64,000 nucleotides of DNA from Onthovicinus sp900555545 (GTDB taxonomy: Bacteria; Bacillota; Clostridia; Oscillospirales; Acutalibacteraceae), in the NCBI GenBank assembly GCA_949296915.1, contig CASFPX010000007.1, forward strand, positions 62,001 through 126,000, read 5' to 3'. The notes under the pieces are model-generated. The model did not search any database. It saw only the letters and a list, made by a program, of their open reading frames with translations, and was not told where the DNA came from. Positions within the stretch are counted from its first letter, which is position 1; every line of letters begins with the position of its first letter. Below are positions 34,193 through 43,395 of the stretch, in pieces. The translations under genes were made by a program, and so were the position numbers.

Positions 34193-35833
34193 TTGAAGCA
34201 AAAAGTCAAAAAGCCCCGGAATCCCAATACATATACGCCTAAAGAGCGTAATCTGTATTTGCTGGGTATGGTCGGTCAGAACATGATCTACAACATCATT
34301 AATACCGGCTTAGTTTACTATCTGGGGAACGTCATCTTCATTCCCGCTATGGCGACCAGCATCATCTTCGCCATTGCCCGTATCTGGGACGCAATTAACG
34401 ATCCAATGATGGGTACCATCTGTGATCACACACATTCCAAGTGGGGCAAATGCAAGCCTTATCTGATGTTTGTGCCCGGTGTGGTATGCATCATCACCAT
34501 TCTGAACTTCGTCAACGCGCAATACACCTCCGCCTCCACTCCGGGAGCCAAAGTGCTGATTGTTGCGTGGGCCGGTATTGCGTACATCCTTTACGGCATG
34601 TCCTACACGGCGGGCGACATTCCGCTGTGGGGTGTCACTGCCCTGATGACGGACGACGAGAAGGACCGTGCGAATATTCTCTCCCTCGCCCGCATTGCGG
34701 CCGGTCTTGGCGGCGGACTCGTCCTGCTGACAATCACAAATGTATCACAGGCCCTCGGCCGTGCACTGATGGAAAAGGTCGGCAACTCCGCAACCGCCAT
34801 GCAATATGGCTTTATCATTGTTGCAGTGGTTATGACCATAATATCCACGATTCTCTTCCAGTGCGCCGGAGCTGTCAAGGAGCGCGTACCGCAATCGGAG
34901 CGCCATTACACGCTGAAAGAAAATTTCCAGGTCATGTGGCGCAATAAGCCCTTCCGTAAGATCCTGGTATCTGCGATCCTGCGCAGCCCCTTCCAGCTGC
35001 TGACACTGATCGCCATCACACTGCTCTCCTACTACTACGGCAACGGCGGCCGCGATGACTACACCATCTATCTGCTGTTCCTCGGCGCAGCGATCTTTGG
35101 TGGGCAGTTTATCGCAATGGCATTTGCTCCCGCACTTGCGGCCAAATTTGAAAAGAAAACAGTATTTAACTTCTGTAACTTCCTGAGTGGTATCCCGTTT
35201 GCCCTCATTTTTGTGGTCTATCTGATTGCGCCGCAAGATCTTGATAAGTGGAGCTGGCTGTGTGTCCTGTTTGTTCTGTTTGCCCTTGCGGGTGCTGGTA
35301 CCGGCGTGGTCAACGTCCTCCAGTCCGTCATGATCGCCGACTGTGTGGACTATGAGGAGTACACGACCGGTATTCGCCCGGACGGCGTCTTCTTCTCCGG
35401 ACAGTCCTTTGCCACCAAGTTTGGCTCCGGCCTCTCCTCCATTATCCAGGGCGTTGTTTACACGATCATTGGCTTTAGCGGAGCCGGTGTAGAGCAAGTC
35501 AATGCAGCACTTCTGGCAGAGGGATCTACCGTTTCCTTTAAGGCCGAGTATCCCACGATTGCACTGGCAATGTTCTTCCTGGTATCCATCCCGCCGGCGG
35601 TCGGCTGCCTGCTCTCCATCATCCCGACGTGGAAGTATCCGCTGACAAATAAAGAACACGCCAAGATCCTTGAGTTCCTGCGTGTGCGCCGTATTGTCGC
35701 AGAGGAAAAGGGAATTGATGTTGGCAGCGTGACAGAGGAACAGGTGACCGAGGCTGCAGAAAAGGCTGGCATCTCCCTGGATCCCGTCTCTGAAAGCCTC
35801 GCAAGCGCCTATAACAGAAGCCAAATTTATTAA
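34193..35833 (+). CDS. GPH-family sugar:cation symporter
   Basis: A 546-residue, twelve-helix transporter of the glycoside-pentoside-hexuronide group of the major facilitator superfamily. The N-terminal ARIWDAINDPMMG motif is the family cation/sugar signature, followed by SKWGKCKPYLMF and the ADCVDYEEYTTG motif in the C-half. The C-terminal ~60 residues are a soluble tail. It starts at TTG 34193 with AAAAGGAGG eight bases upstream. The neighbouring regulator is a separate unit, so the sugar cannot be inferred. Confidence 0.9.
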   Translation: MKQKVKKPRNPNTYTPKERNLYLLGMVGQNMIYNIINTGLVYYLGNVIFIPAMATSIIFAIARIWDAINDPMMGTICDHTHSKWGKCKPYLMFVPGVVCIITILNFVNAQYTSASTPGAKVLIVAWAGIAYILYGMSYTAGDIPLWGVTALMTDDEKDRANILSLARIAAGLGGGLVLLTITNVSQALGRALMEKVGNSATAMQYGFIIVAVVMTIISTILFQCAGAVKERVPQSERHYTLKENFQVMWRNKPFRKILVSAILRSPFQLLTLIAITLLSYYYGNGGRDDYTIYLLFLGAAIFGGQFIAMAFAPALAAKFEKKTVFNFCNFLSGIPFALIFVVYLIAPQDLDKWSWLCVLFVLFALAGAGTGVVNVLQSVMIADCVDYEEYTTGIRPDGVFFSGQSFATKFGSGLSSIIQGVVYTIIGFSGAGVEQVNAALLAEGSTVSFKAEYPTIALAMFFLVSIPPAVGCLLSIIPTWKYPLTNKEHAKILEFLRVRRIVAEEKGIDVGSVTEEQVTEAAEKAGISLDPVSESLASAYNRSQIY

Positions 35834-35851
35834 ACTCACCTAAATACCATC

Positions 35852-35891
35852 AACAGGGGCCCGAAAGATATTTCCGGGCCCCTGTTTTTTT
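35852..35891 (+). terminator. Terminator of the symporter gene
   Basis: ACAGGGGCCCG and CGGGCCCCTGT arms with a run of seven T residues. Confidence 0.93.
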
Positions 35892-35928
35892 ACACCGTTC
35901 TACCTCCGGTAGAATCCTGTCAAATCCC

Positions 35929-35957
35929 TTGCTTTTAGCTCGGAGGAGCGATATAAT
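35929..35957 (+). promoter_or_regulatory. Promoter of the XRE membrane regulator
   Basis: TTGCTT at 35929-35934 and TATAAT at 35952-35957, spaced 17. Confidence 0.75.
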
Positions 35958-35991
35958 CCGACTATATGACATCCAAAGGAGGATTTTCCCC

Positions 35992-36741
35992 GTGGACAAT
36001 CAAAAAATTGGGCAGTTTATTGCCCAGAACCGTCGAAAAAAGGGGTTGACACAGCTTCAGCTGGCAGAACAGCTACACGTGACCAATAAGGCGGTCAGCA
36101 AATGGGAAAACGGCCGATGCCTTCCGGACCCTGCACTCTTTGCACCTCTGTGCGACACACTCGGGATCACGCTCAATGAACTCCTCGCCGGTGAAAAAAT
36201 CAGCAAGGAAGAACGAGAGCAATACTTTGAGCAGAACATACAGGCACTGGGAGCTGAATACCAAAAAAAGATCTCCCACCGCCGGTCGGTTACGATCGCA
36301 TTTCTGGCGGCAGCCCTCGCCATTTTAGTGGGAATCCTTGCCTCCATCGGCCTTTTGGCTTCCCTGCTCTATCCGCCTGGATTTTCCACCATCAATGGCT
36401 TGAATACGCAGTGGCACCTGAACCTGACTACACAGCTGAAAAAGGAATATTCCTACCGAGAGGGCTTTGAGGATACGACTGCCCTGTATGTCTTTGACGA
36501 CCCGGAGGAGACGATTCGCGAGCAGTTTTTAAACGGCGGGAGTCGTGATAAATTCGAGGAGGAGATCAGTCAGGAGCTTCACTCCATGGCCGTATCGGGA
36601 GCGGATACCGCCTATTTCCCCGATTTCAGTCATCCGTATTGGTTCGAGTGCCGAACAGTTGGCGACACATTCCCCGACCGGCTCTACTGCCTTTACGACA
36701 CGCAGCTGAAAAAGCTGTATTTGATAGAAATAATACGATAA
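35992..36741 (+). CDS. XRE-family regulator with membrane anchor and outer domain
   Basis: A 249-residue protein: an N-terminal XRE helix-turn-helix (QNRRKKGLTQLQLAEQLHVTNKAVSKWENG), a linker, one transmembrane helix (AFLAAALAILVGILASIGLL, around residue 105-125) and a ~120-residue extracytoplasmic domain. The start is GTG 35992, with AAAGGAGG eight bases upstream; starts further upstream lie in the promoter. Such proteins are membrane-bound one-component regulators. The target genes are not evident. Confidence 0.8.
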   Translation: MDNQKIGQFIAQNRRKKGLTQLQLAEQLHVTNKAVSKWENGRCLPDPALFAPLCDTLGITLNELLAGEKISKEEREQYFEQNIQALGAEYQKKISHRRSVTIAFLAAALAILVGILASIGLLASLLYPPGFSTINGLNTQWHLNLTTQLKKEYSYREGFEDTTALYVFDDPEETIREQFLNGGSRDKFEEEISQELHSMAVSGADTAYFPDFSHPYWFECRTVGDTFPDRLYCLYDTQLKKLYLIEIIR

Positions 36742-36750
36742 CCCAACACA

Positions 36751-36792
36751 CAAAGGGCGGCTCCCATTAAAAAATGGAAGCTGCCCTTTTAT
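36751..36792. terminator. Bidirectional terminator between XRE gene and malic enzyme
   Basis: AAAGGGCGGCTCCCATT pairs with AATGGAAGCTGCCCTTT with two wobbles. T residues follow on both strands, so it can serve the convergent genes. Confidence 0.8.
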
Positions 36793-36815
36793 CATTACAA
36801 TATGGCTTGTTAGGT

Positions 36816-37988
36816 TCAGATCCTGGCTACCCCGGAATCCCTGGCCGCCTTCGCGACTGCCGCCGCCACAGCAGGGCCTACGCGCTTGTCAAAGGCCTTG
36901 GGGATAATGTACTCTGGGCACAGTTCCTCCGGGCTGACGAGGTCAGCCAGTGCATGCGCCGCCGCGATCTTCATCTCCTCATTGATGTCGCTCGCGCGGA
37001 CGTCGAGCGCGCCGCGGAAGATGCCCGGGAATGCGAGCACATTATTGATCTGGTTGGCAAAGTCGCTGCGGCCCGTACCCACAACCTTGGCCCCCGCTTC
37101 AAGCGCCAGATCAGGCATGATCTCCGGTACAGGGTTCGCCATTGGGAGGACGATCGGATCCTTGGCCATGGAGCGGACCATATCCTGCGTGACAATCCCA
37201 GGGGCGGAGACACCGATGAAGATATCCGCGCCCACCATGGCGTCGGCCAACGTGCCGTGCTTATGCTCCGCGTTGGTGAAAGCGGCAATCTCCTGCTTTG
37301 CAGGAGAGAGCGTCGGATCATCCGCACTGATGATGCCCTTGCGGTCGCAGATGAGGACCTTCTTCAGCCCCTGGCTGATGAGCAGCTTTGCGATGGCGAC
37401 ACCGGCAGCGCCTGCGCCGCTGAACACGACCGTGCAATCCTCCAGCTTTTTATTGACGATCTTGAGCGCGTTGATCAGCGCCGCGGACACGATCACCGCC
37501 GTGCCGTGCTGGTCATCGTGGAAAATCGGGATATCGCACCGCTCCTTGAGCTTGCGCTCAATCTCAAAGCAACGTGGCGCAGCGATATCCTCCAGGTTTA
37601 CGCCGCCGAAGCTGCCCGCGAGCAGCGCGATGGTATTGACGATCTCGTCCACATCCTTGGAACGGACACACAGCGGGATGGCGTCCACATCGCCGAACGC
37701 CTTGAAGAGCACACACTTGCCCTCCATAACGGGCATACCGGCCTCGGGGCCAATGTCACCCAAGCCGAGGACCGCCGTGCCGTCCGTGACAACGGCCACC
37801 GTGTTCCAGCGGCGGGTCAGCTCGTAGGATTTGTTAATATCGTCGCGGATCTCCAGGCAGGGCTGGGCAACACCCGGCGTATAGGCCAGGGAGAGTTCCT
37901 CCTGATTGTTGACCGTGGCGCGCGGGGTGACCTCCAGCTTGCCCTTCCATTCATAGTGCAGACGTAATGATTCCTTTGCGTAATCCAT
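36816..37988 (-). CDS. NAD(P)-dependent malic enzyme
   Basis: A 390-residue short-type bacterial malic enzyme, catalysing oxidative decarboxylation of malate to pyruvate. Clear motifs are LAYTPGVAQPC, GLGDIGPEAGMPVMEGK, FHDDQHGTAVIV, the Rossmann loop FSGAGAAGVA and VLPMANPVPEI. It lies 42 bases downstream of an Ldh2-type dehydrogenase gene and behind glpK, so the three genes may be one operon linking glycerol, malate and pyruvate. Confidence 0.95.
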   Translation of the reverse strand: MDYAKESLRLHYEWKGKLEVTPRATVNNQEELSLAYTPGVAQPCLEIRDDINKSYELTRRWNTVAVVTDGTAVLGLGDIGPEAGMPVMEGKCVLFKAFGDVDAIPLCVRSKDVDEIVNTIALLAGSFGGVNLEDIAAPRCFEIERKLKERCDIPIFHDDQHGTAVIVSAALINALKIVNKKLEDCTVVFSGAGAAGVAIAKLLISQGLKKVLICDRKGIISADDPTLSPAKQEIAAFTNAEHKHGTLADAMVGADIFIGVSAPGIVTQDMVRSMAKDPIVLPMANPVPEIMPDLALEAGAKVVGTGRSDFANQINNVLAFPGIFRGALDVRASDINEEMKIAAAHALADLVSPEELCPEYIIPKAFDKRVGPAVAAAVAKAARDSGVARI

Positions 37989-38030
37989 GTTAACACTCCT
38001 TCTGATGATTCTGCGTATCGCGGCCGGGGA

Positions 38031-39140
38031 TTACTCCTCCCACGGGAACTTATACTGGGTCAGGTTCAGGCTGTCACGCACGGCGCACAGCTCCTTCTGT
38101 ACAGCGTCATTGATCGGCACACCGCTATCCTTGCGCTGCTGCCAGACATTCCACTCTTTTTCGCCTGCGGTGTAGATGTGATCCTCGCCCGGCGCCTTTT
38201 GGGAGGCACGCAGGGCGCGCAGAATATCGCCTGCTGTCTTTTTACAGGCGTCGAGGCCCATAAACGCCTCTGTGTCGATCGCGATAAAGAAGTGACCCAG
38301 ATGGTACGGAACCTTTTCGCCGTGCTCGCCGATACCGGTGAGCATGGTCAGGTAATTGCCCTGCTGGAGTGCGGCGGAGAGCAGCTCCACAACCGTTGCA
38401 TATCCATAGCCCTTATAGCCGGCCAGCTCCTCACCGATGCCGCCAAGCGGAGCGAGCGCCGCCTCATGGGTGTTGAGCTTGACGAGAATGTCATCTGTAT
38501 CCGTCATAGCGGAACCGTCGCGGCCGATAACCATGCCGGCGGGGGTGGATTTACCGATACGAGAGTAATACTCCAGCTTGCCGCGCTGCGTGATGGAGGT
38601 AGCGCAGTCGAGCACAAAGGGGAAGTCCTCGTCCGTCGGGATCCCGAAGGTAAGCGGATTGGTACCGAGCATGTTCTCCACGCCGAAAGTGGGAGCAATA
38701 GACGGGCGGGCATTCGTACCGGTGATGCCGATCATGCCGGCCTGAGTAGCCATCGTGGCATAGTAGCCCGCAATGCCGTAGTGGCAGGAGTTGCGCACGG
38801 CCACCATGCCCATGCCGTACTTTTTCGCCTTCTCGATCGCCATACTCATGGACTTGTAGCCGATGACCTGGCCCATGCCGTCGTGCCCATCGACAACCGC
38901 CGTCGTCGGCGTCTCGCGGACGATTTCAAAATTGGTGACGGGATTCTGGATCCCGGCATTGATGCGGTCGATATAGATCGGCTTAAAGCGGTTGACGCCA
39001 TGCGACTCGATCCCACGCTTGTCGGACTCGAGCAGTACATCCGCGCAGATCTCCGCATCTGCACGTGGGACACCCACACCCACAAAGGCGTCCGTCACAA
39101 AGTTTGTAATCGTTTTCCAATCGACAATATTGTTTGCCAT
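38031..39140 (-). CDS. Ldh2/malate-lactate dehydrogenase family oxidoreductase
   Basis: A 369-residue enzyme of the Ldh2/YlbC family (malate, lactate, ureidoglycolate or sulfolactate dehydrogenases), not related to classical MDH. Features are ESDKRGIESHGVNRF with the catalytic His, VDGHDGMGQVIG, ATQAGMIGITGTNARPSIAPTFG and KGYGYATVVELLSAALQ. Position between glpK and malic enzyme favours malate as substrate, but this is inference. Confidence 0.88.
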   Translation of the reverse strand: MANNIVDWKTITNFVTDAFVGVGVPRADAEICADVLLESDKRGIESHGVNRFKPIYIDRINAGIQNPVTNFEIVRETPTTAVVDGHDGMGQVIGYKSMSMAIEKAKKYGMGMVAVRNSCHYGIAGYYATMATQAGMIGITGTNARPSIAPTFGVENMLGTNPLTFGIPTDEDFPFVLDCATSITQRGKLEYYSRIGKSTPAGMVIGRDGSAMTDTDDILVKLNTHEAALAPLGGIGEELAGYKGYGYATVVELLSAALQQGNYLTMLTGIGEHGEKVPYHLGHFFIAIDTEAFMGLDACKKTAGDILRALRASQKAPGEDHIYTAGEKEWNVWQQRKDSGVPINDAVQKELCAVRDSLNLTQYKFPWEE

Positions 39141-39203
39141 ATGAATTACCTCCTGCTTCGATTGTCTCTATTGTTTTCCCCCGCGGGGGAATCGCGAACC
39201 CTT

Positions 39204-40727
39204 TTAATCCATCTCGTCGGGCGACGCCCAATTGCGTGAGCGCTCCACCGCACGCTGCCAGCCACGATATAGTTTATCCCGTTTTGCGGGATCGATATCC
39301 GGCGTAAACAGCCGCTCCACCTCGCGGTTGGCCTCCAATTCGTCCAAATTTTCCCAGAATCCCACGGCAAGCCCCGCCAGATAAGCCGCACCAAGCGCGG
39401 TTGTCTCCACCGTCTTTGGCCTATTGACACGGGCGTTAATCATGTTGGCCTGAATCTGCATCATGATATTGCTGACGCTCGCGCCGCCGTCCACGCGCAG
39501 CTCCTGCAGATGGATGCCTGAATCGTTCTCCATCGCCTTGAGCAGATCCGTCATCTGATAGGCGATACACTCGATGACCGCCCGGGCGATATGCTTGGCA
39601 TTGACACCGCGTGTCAGCCCCACAATACATCCGCGCGCGTACATATCCCAATACGGCGCACCCAGGCCTGTAAATGCCGGCACCAGATAGATGCCGTTTG
39701 CATCCTCCACGCTCTCGGCCAGCTCATCGCACCGGCGGGCGTTATCGATCAGATGCAGCTCATCCCGGAGCCACTTGATCACACTGCCCGCATTAAAGGC
39801 GCTGCCCTCCAGCGCGTAGGTCACCTTATCGCCAATTCCCCACGCCACACCGGATACCAGATTGTTGCGTGAGTGCACACGCTCCTCACCTGTGTTCATC
39901 AGCAGGAAGCAGCCGGTCCCGTACGTATTCTTCGCCTGCCCCTTTTCAAAACACGCCTGGCCAAACAGTGCACCGGGCTGGTCACCCACAGCGCCCGAAA
40001 TCGGGATCCCGGCCAGTTCCTCCAACCCGCGGACGCCGGACGCCACCTCACCATAAATGCTGCTGTTGGGCACAACCTGGGGCAGGATCTCCATCGGAAT
40101 ACCAAGCTCCTCACACAGGCGCGGATCCCAGCACAGATTGTCGGCATCGAACAGCATGGTGCGCGACGCATTTGAGTAATCTGTCACATGGACAGCGCCG
40201 TTGGTCAGGTTCCAGATCAGCCACGTCTCCACCGTACCGAAGAGCAGTTGGCCTCGCTCTGCTAAGCGGCGCGCCTCTGGCACGTTGTCCAGGATCCACT
40301 TGATCTTGGTCGCCGAGAAGTAGGCGTCGATTAACAGTCCCGTCTTCTCCTTGATATACTTTTCGAGGCCACGGCTTTTGAGCTCCTCACACATTGGGGC
40401 CGTACGGCGGCACTGCCAGACGATCGCGTTGTAGACCGGCTTTCCCGTCTGGCGGTCCCACAGAATCGTCGTCTCCCGCTGGTTGGTGATGCCGATCGCC
40501 GCGATATCCTCCGCCTTAAAATTCCCCGAGGAGAGCAACGACGTGATCGATTGGAACTGACTGTACAGGATCTCCATTGGGTCATGTTCCACCCAACCCG
40601 TCTGGGGATAGATCTGATTGAACTCAAACTGTGCCTTTCCGGCAATCCTCCCCTGCCTGTCAAACAGGATGGCCCTGGAACTGGTTGTCCCCTGGTCAAG
40701 GGATAAAATATACTTCGCCAAACTCAT
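39204..40727 (-). CDS. glpK: Glycerol kinase
   Basis: A 507-residue FGGY-family kinase phosphorylating glycerol to glycerol 3-phosphate. Motifs include the N-terminal LSLDQGTTSSRA phosphate-binding loop, GITNQRETTILWD, the FGTVETWLIWNL segment, QPGALFGQACF and FTGLGAPYWD. ATG 40727 follows GGAGAGGAGA. A consensus promoter and a terminator-like hairpin lie upstream. The glycerol facilitator and glycerol-3-phosphate dehydrogenase are not in the window. Confidence 0.97.
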   Translation of the reverse strand: MSLAKYILSLDQGTTSSRAILFDRQGRIAGKAQFEFNQIYPQTGWVEHDPMEILYSQFQSITSLLSSGNFKAEDIAAIGITNQRETTILWDRQTGKPVYNAIVWQCRRTAPMCEELKSRGLEKYIKEKTGLLIDAYFSATKIKWILDNVPEARRLAERGQLLFGTVETWLIWNLTNGAVHVTDYSNASRTMLFDADNLCWDPRLCEELGIPMEILPQVVPNSSIYGEVASGVRGLEELAGIPISGAVGDQPGALFGQACFEKGQAKNTYGTGCFLLMNTGEERVHSRNNLVSGVAWGIGDKVTYALEGSAFNAGSVIKWLRDELHLIDNARRCDELAESVEDANGIYLVPAFTGLGAPYWDMYARGCIVGLTRGVNAKHIARAVIECIAYQMTDLLKAMENDSGIHLQELRVDGGASVSNIMMQIQANMINARVNRPKTVETTALGAAYLAGLAVGFWENLDELEANREVERLFTPDIDPAKRDKLYRGWQRAVERSRNWASPDEMD

Positions 40728-40758
40728 TCTCCTCTCCAAAAAATATCAGGGTATTCTA

Positions 40759-40895
40759 AAAACAAAACGAGCAAGAGCAACCAGCCCCCCGGCCGGTTGA
40801 TCTGCCCGTTCACTCTCGCATAAGCCTCTCTTTGCGGCAGCGTATTATCATTGTCCTTACAGCAATATGATACCCTTTTGTCTGTTATTTGTCAA
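40759..40895 (-). promoter_or_regulatory. glpK promoter and terminator-like leader (probable attenuator)
   Basis: On the minus strand TTGACA (40895-40890) and TATCAT (40872-40867) are spaced 17, so transcription starts near 40860. The leader then forms a GC-rich hairpin: AACCGGCC/GGCTGGTT core at 40798-40779 with outer CGAG/CTCG pairing, followed by TTTTGTTTTT near 40767-40758. The hairpin lies between the promoter and the gene, so it would end transcription early unless disrupted. In Firmicutes, GlpP-type antiterminators control glycerol genes this way. Confidence 0.65.
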
Positions 40896-40949
40896 TAGAT
40901 TATCAATAGTTTCAGAATAATTCCCGTACACTTTGCCGCACAGAACCCG

Positions 40950-42167
40950 TCAGGCGCCCGCCTGCGACGTCCCTGTCCCATTCAGGTAGGTGAGCGCCGC
41001 CTGAAGCTGCGTATCCTCATCGTGCGGGAGCAGCTTGAGATTGGCGTGCTGTTCCGCCGTCAGAGCCGCCTCAACATCCGGCGTCAGACCGGTCCCATCA
41101 TACTGCTCGCTCTTATATGGTTTCAGCACCGCCACCGTCAGCTTGACGGCAGACCCGTCATTGAGCTGGAACACCTGGCTCATCGTACCCACACCGGCCG
41201 TTGTCTCCCCCACCAGCTGGGCGCCAAAATCGCGCAGTGTCACAGCAAAGATTTCACCAGGTCCCGAAGTATGCCCATCTACAAGAACCGCCATCGGATA
41301 GGAGACACTGCTCGCATCCGAGGCAAAGGTCTGGTAGACCTCCCCATTCTTATCATATGCTGTCACCAGGGCGGATCCCTCCGTCAGAGGGACAATCAGA
41401 TCCGCCGTACTAATCGCGTACTGCGTATCCCCATCCGCCACATCGCGCACATCAATCACCAGTCCGAGGATATTCTGTTTTGCCAACTGGTCCAAAGCTT
41501 CGCGCATCTGAGTAACCGTATTCTGATAAAAATGCGTGATGCGGATATAACCCGTATTATTGAGCGTCTCATAAGTCACAGACTGGGCCGTGTAACCCTT
41601 GGCCACACTGACGGATTTTTCCGCCTCTTCCCCATGCAGATAACTCACCTTGACACTGGCCAGGCGGCTGCCCTGCAGCATCTCCAGCTTTTCCTCGCTG
41701 TTGGCGGCGGTCACGGCGTCGTCCTCCACCTTCGTGATGATATCGCCCGCCTGCAGCCCGGAGGACGCCGCAGGAGAATTGGCGTAGACTTCACTGATGA
41801 GCAGCCCACCCGATTCCGCAGACCAGGCGGCATCTACGCCGATCCCCACGCTCTTACCGCGGATGGTGGAATCATAATCCACATATTCATCCGCCGACAT
41901 ATAAAAGCTCTCGCCATCCTCGAGCCCTGCGACATATCCACCGGCCATGGCATTATTCCGCGCCGCGCCGTCAATGTCGTAATAATATTTCTCGTTGACA
42001 ATGGAGTCAAGGTTCTCCAGCTTGTTATACATATCCGACCGGTTTGTCAGATTGGGGATCAGCCTGTTGTACAGGCCCATCGAGACAGCACAGGTGGCCG
42101 CCACGCTTGCTGCGATTGCCAGAAAAATCAGGGCAATTGCCGTTCCAATTGAAATCTTCTTATTCAT
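40950..42167 (-). CDS. S41 (CtpA-like) protease homologue, predicted inactive
   Basis: A 405-residue membrane-anchored protein: N-terminal transmembrane helix (IGTAIALIFLAIAASVA), a PDZ domain (residues ~105-190) and an S41 peptidase-like domain. In active CtpA/CtpB enzymes the SASASE motif supplies the catalytic Ser and FGKGTVQ the Lys. Here the aligned segments are TSGPGE (residue 302 is Gly) and AGVGTM (residue 326 is Val). Both residues are therefore missing and the protein should not cleave. It ends the ftsE-ftsX-M23-M23 group, so a PDZ-based adaptor role with the hydrolases is plausible. Confidence 0.85.
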   Translation of the reverse strand: MNKKISIGTAIALIFLAIAASVAATCAVSMGLYNRLIPNLTNRSDMYNKLENLDSIVNEKYYYDIDGAARNNAMAGGYVAGLEDGESFYMSADEYVDYDSTIRGKSVGIGVDAAWSAESGGLLISEVYANSPAASSGLQAGDIITKVEDDAVTAANSEEKLEMLQGSRLASVKVSYLHGEEAEKSVSVAKGYTAQSVTYETLNNTGYIRITHFYQNTVTQMREALDQLAKQNILGLVIDVRDVADGDTQYAISTADLIVPLTEGSALVTAYDKNGEVYQTFASDASSVSYPMAVLVDGHTSGPGEIFAVTLRDFGAQLVGETTAGVGTMSQVFQLNDGSAVKLTVAVLKPYKSEQYDGTGLTPDVEAALTAEQHANLKLLPHDEDTQLQAALTYLNGTGTSQAGA

Positions 42168-42208
42168 AATGCGAACTCCTCATGGGCTGTTATTTACTGT
42201 GGGATGTA

Positions 42209-43330
42209 TCAATAGCCAAAATACGGGGCCGGATCGACGCGGTCACCATTGTGGCGGACCTCCAGGTGGCAGTGCGGACCGTATGTACTCCCCGTCATGC
42301 CAATCGTGCCAATATAATCGCCCGCCGATACCGTCTGGCCGATGGAGACAGCCACCCGATCCATATGGGCATAGAGTGTTGTCAGGCCATCGCCATGATC
42401 GATAATTACGTAGTGGCCCCAGCCGTCCCCCCAGCCATCGGTCGAATTGGCGTAGATGACGACGCCGTCACCCGCAGCGCCCAGGCGCTGCCCCAGCGCG
42501 CCGCCACAGGTAAAGTCCATCCCGCCGTGCCAGCGGCCCGGCACATTCCCGAAATACTCCGAGATATATCCCCCTGCACCGAGCGGGTGATCGATGATCG
42601 GCCAGATAAAACGGCCGTTGGCGTAGGTGCCGCCACCGCTCGATCCGGAACTGGCCTGACGGCGAATTTCCTCCTCATAGAGTTCCATTTGATCCTCAAG
42701 CTGACTGCGGATCTGCTGTGCAGCATCAGAATCCGCCTCCAGCTGTGCCAGCACCGCCTGTTGGGCAGTAACCTTTTCCTGCATCTGCTGCTGCTCTGCC
42801 TCTTCCTCCGCCCTTTGCTTTTCCAGTTCCGCTTTACTGGCCTCCTGCTGATCGATGAGTTCTTTAAACTCCCGAATCATTTTACTGTCATACTTCGAGG
42901 TCCTGCTGACCAGCTCCAAGCTCATTAAAAAAGTGGAGTAATCCTGCGCACTGAAGAGCATCTCCAGCGGAGAGGTTTGGCCGTTCATGTACATGGAGCG
43001 CAGGCGCTTGGCCAGCTGCGCGTAAGTGGCCTCTATCTTCTCCTGCTGCTGGTCAATCTGTGCGTTTAAATCATCAATTTTCTGTTTGGTCAGCTGCAGT
43101 TTTTCCGTCGCCAACTCCAACTGTTCCGATAGTGCATCCAGGTATTCCTGATTGGACGCCGTCTTATCTTTGATCGAGTCAATCTCGGCCTGATTGGCGT
43201 CGATCTCCTCCTGGAGCTGATCGACATCGTCCTGTGTCACCGCATAGGCCAATGGCACACACAGGGTAGAACAGAGCAGTACCGCCATCCCAACAGCAAG
43301 AATCGCCCTGAACCGGCTGCTGTATCTCAA
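42209..43330 (-). CDS. Secreted coiled-coil M23 (LytM) peptidase homologue, second copy
   Basis: A 373-residue protein starting at TTG 43330 (GGAGGG seven bases upstream): signal peptide, a long coiled coil (residues ~30-240, EIDANQAEIDSIKDK and similar) and a C-terminal M23 domain. Zinc ligands are present: HGGMDFTCGG (His and Asp), LYAHM and PHCHLEV. This is the EnvC/PcsB-type arrangement in which FtsEX holds and activates a peptidoglycan endopeptidase. It is a tandem paralogue of the upstream gene. Family substrate: peptide cross-bridges. Confidence 0.9.
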   Translation of the reverse strand: MRYSSRFRAILAVGMAVLLCSTLCVPLAYAVTQDDVDQLQEEIDANQAEIDSIKDKTASNQEYLDALSEQLELATEKLQLTKQKIDDLNAQIDQQQEKIEATYAQLAKRLRSMYMNGQTSPLEMLFSAQDYSTFLMSLELVSRTSKYDSKMIREFKELIDQQEASKAELEKQRAEEEAEQQQMQEKVTAQQAVLAQLEADSDAAQQIRSQLEDQMELYEEEIRRQASSGSSGGGTYANGRFIWPIIDHPLGAGGYISEYFGNVPGRWHGGMDFTCGGALGQRLGAAGDGVVIYANSTDGWGDGWGHYVIIDHGDGLTTLYAHMDRVAVSIGQTVSAGDYIGTIGMTGSTYGPHCHLEVRHNGDRVDPAPYFGY

Positions 43331-43395
43331 TTTGATTCCCTCCAACCTTAATCCACCTTAACTTTACTATATTGCGCTATTCCTGTCAACGTCCA

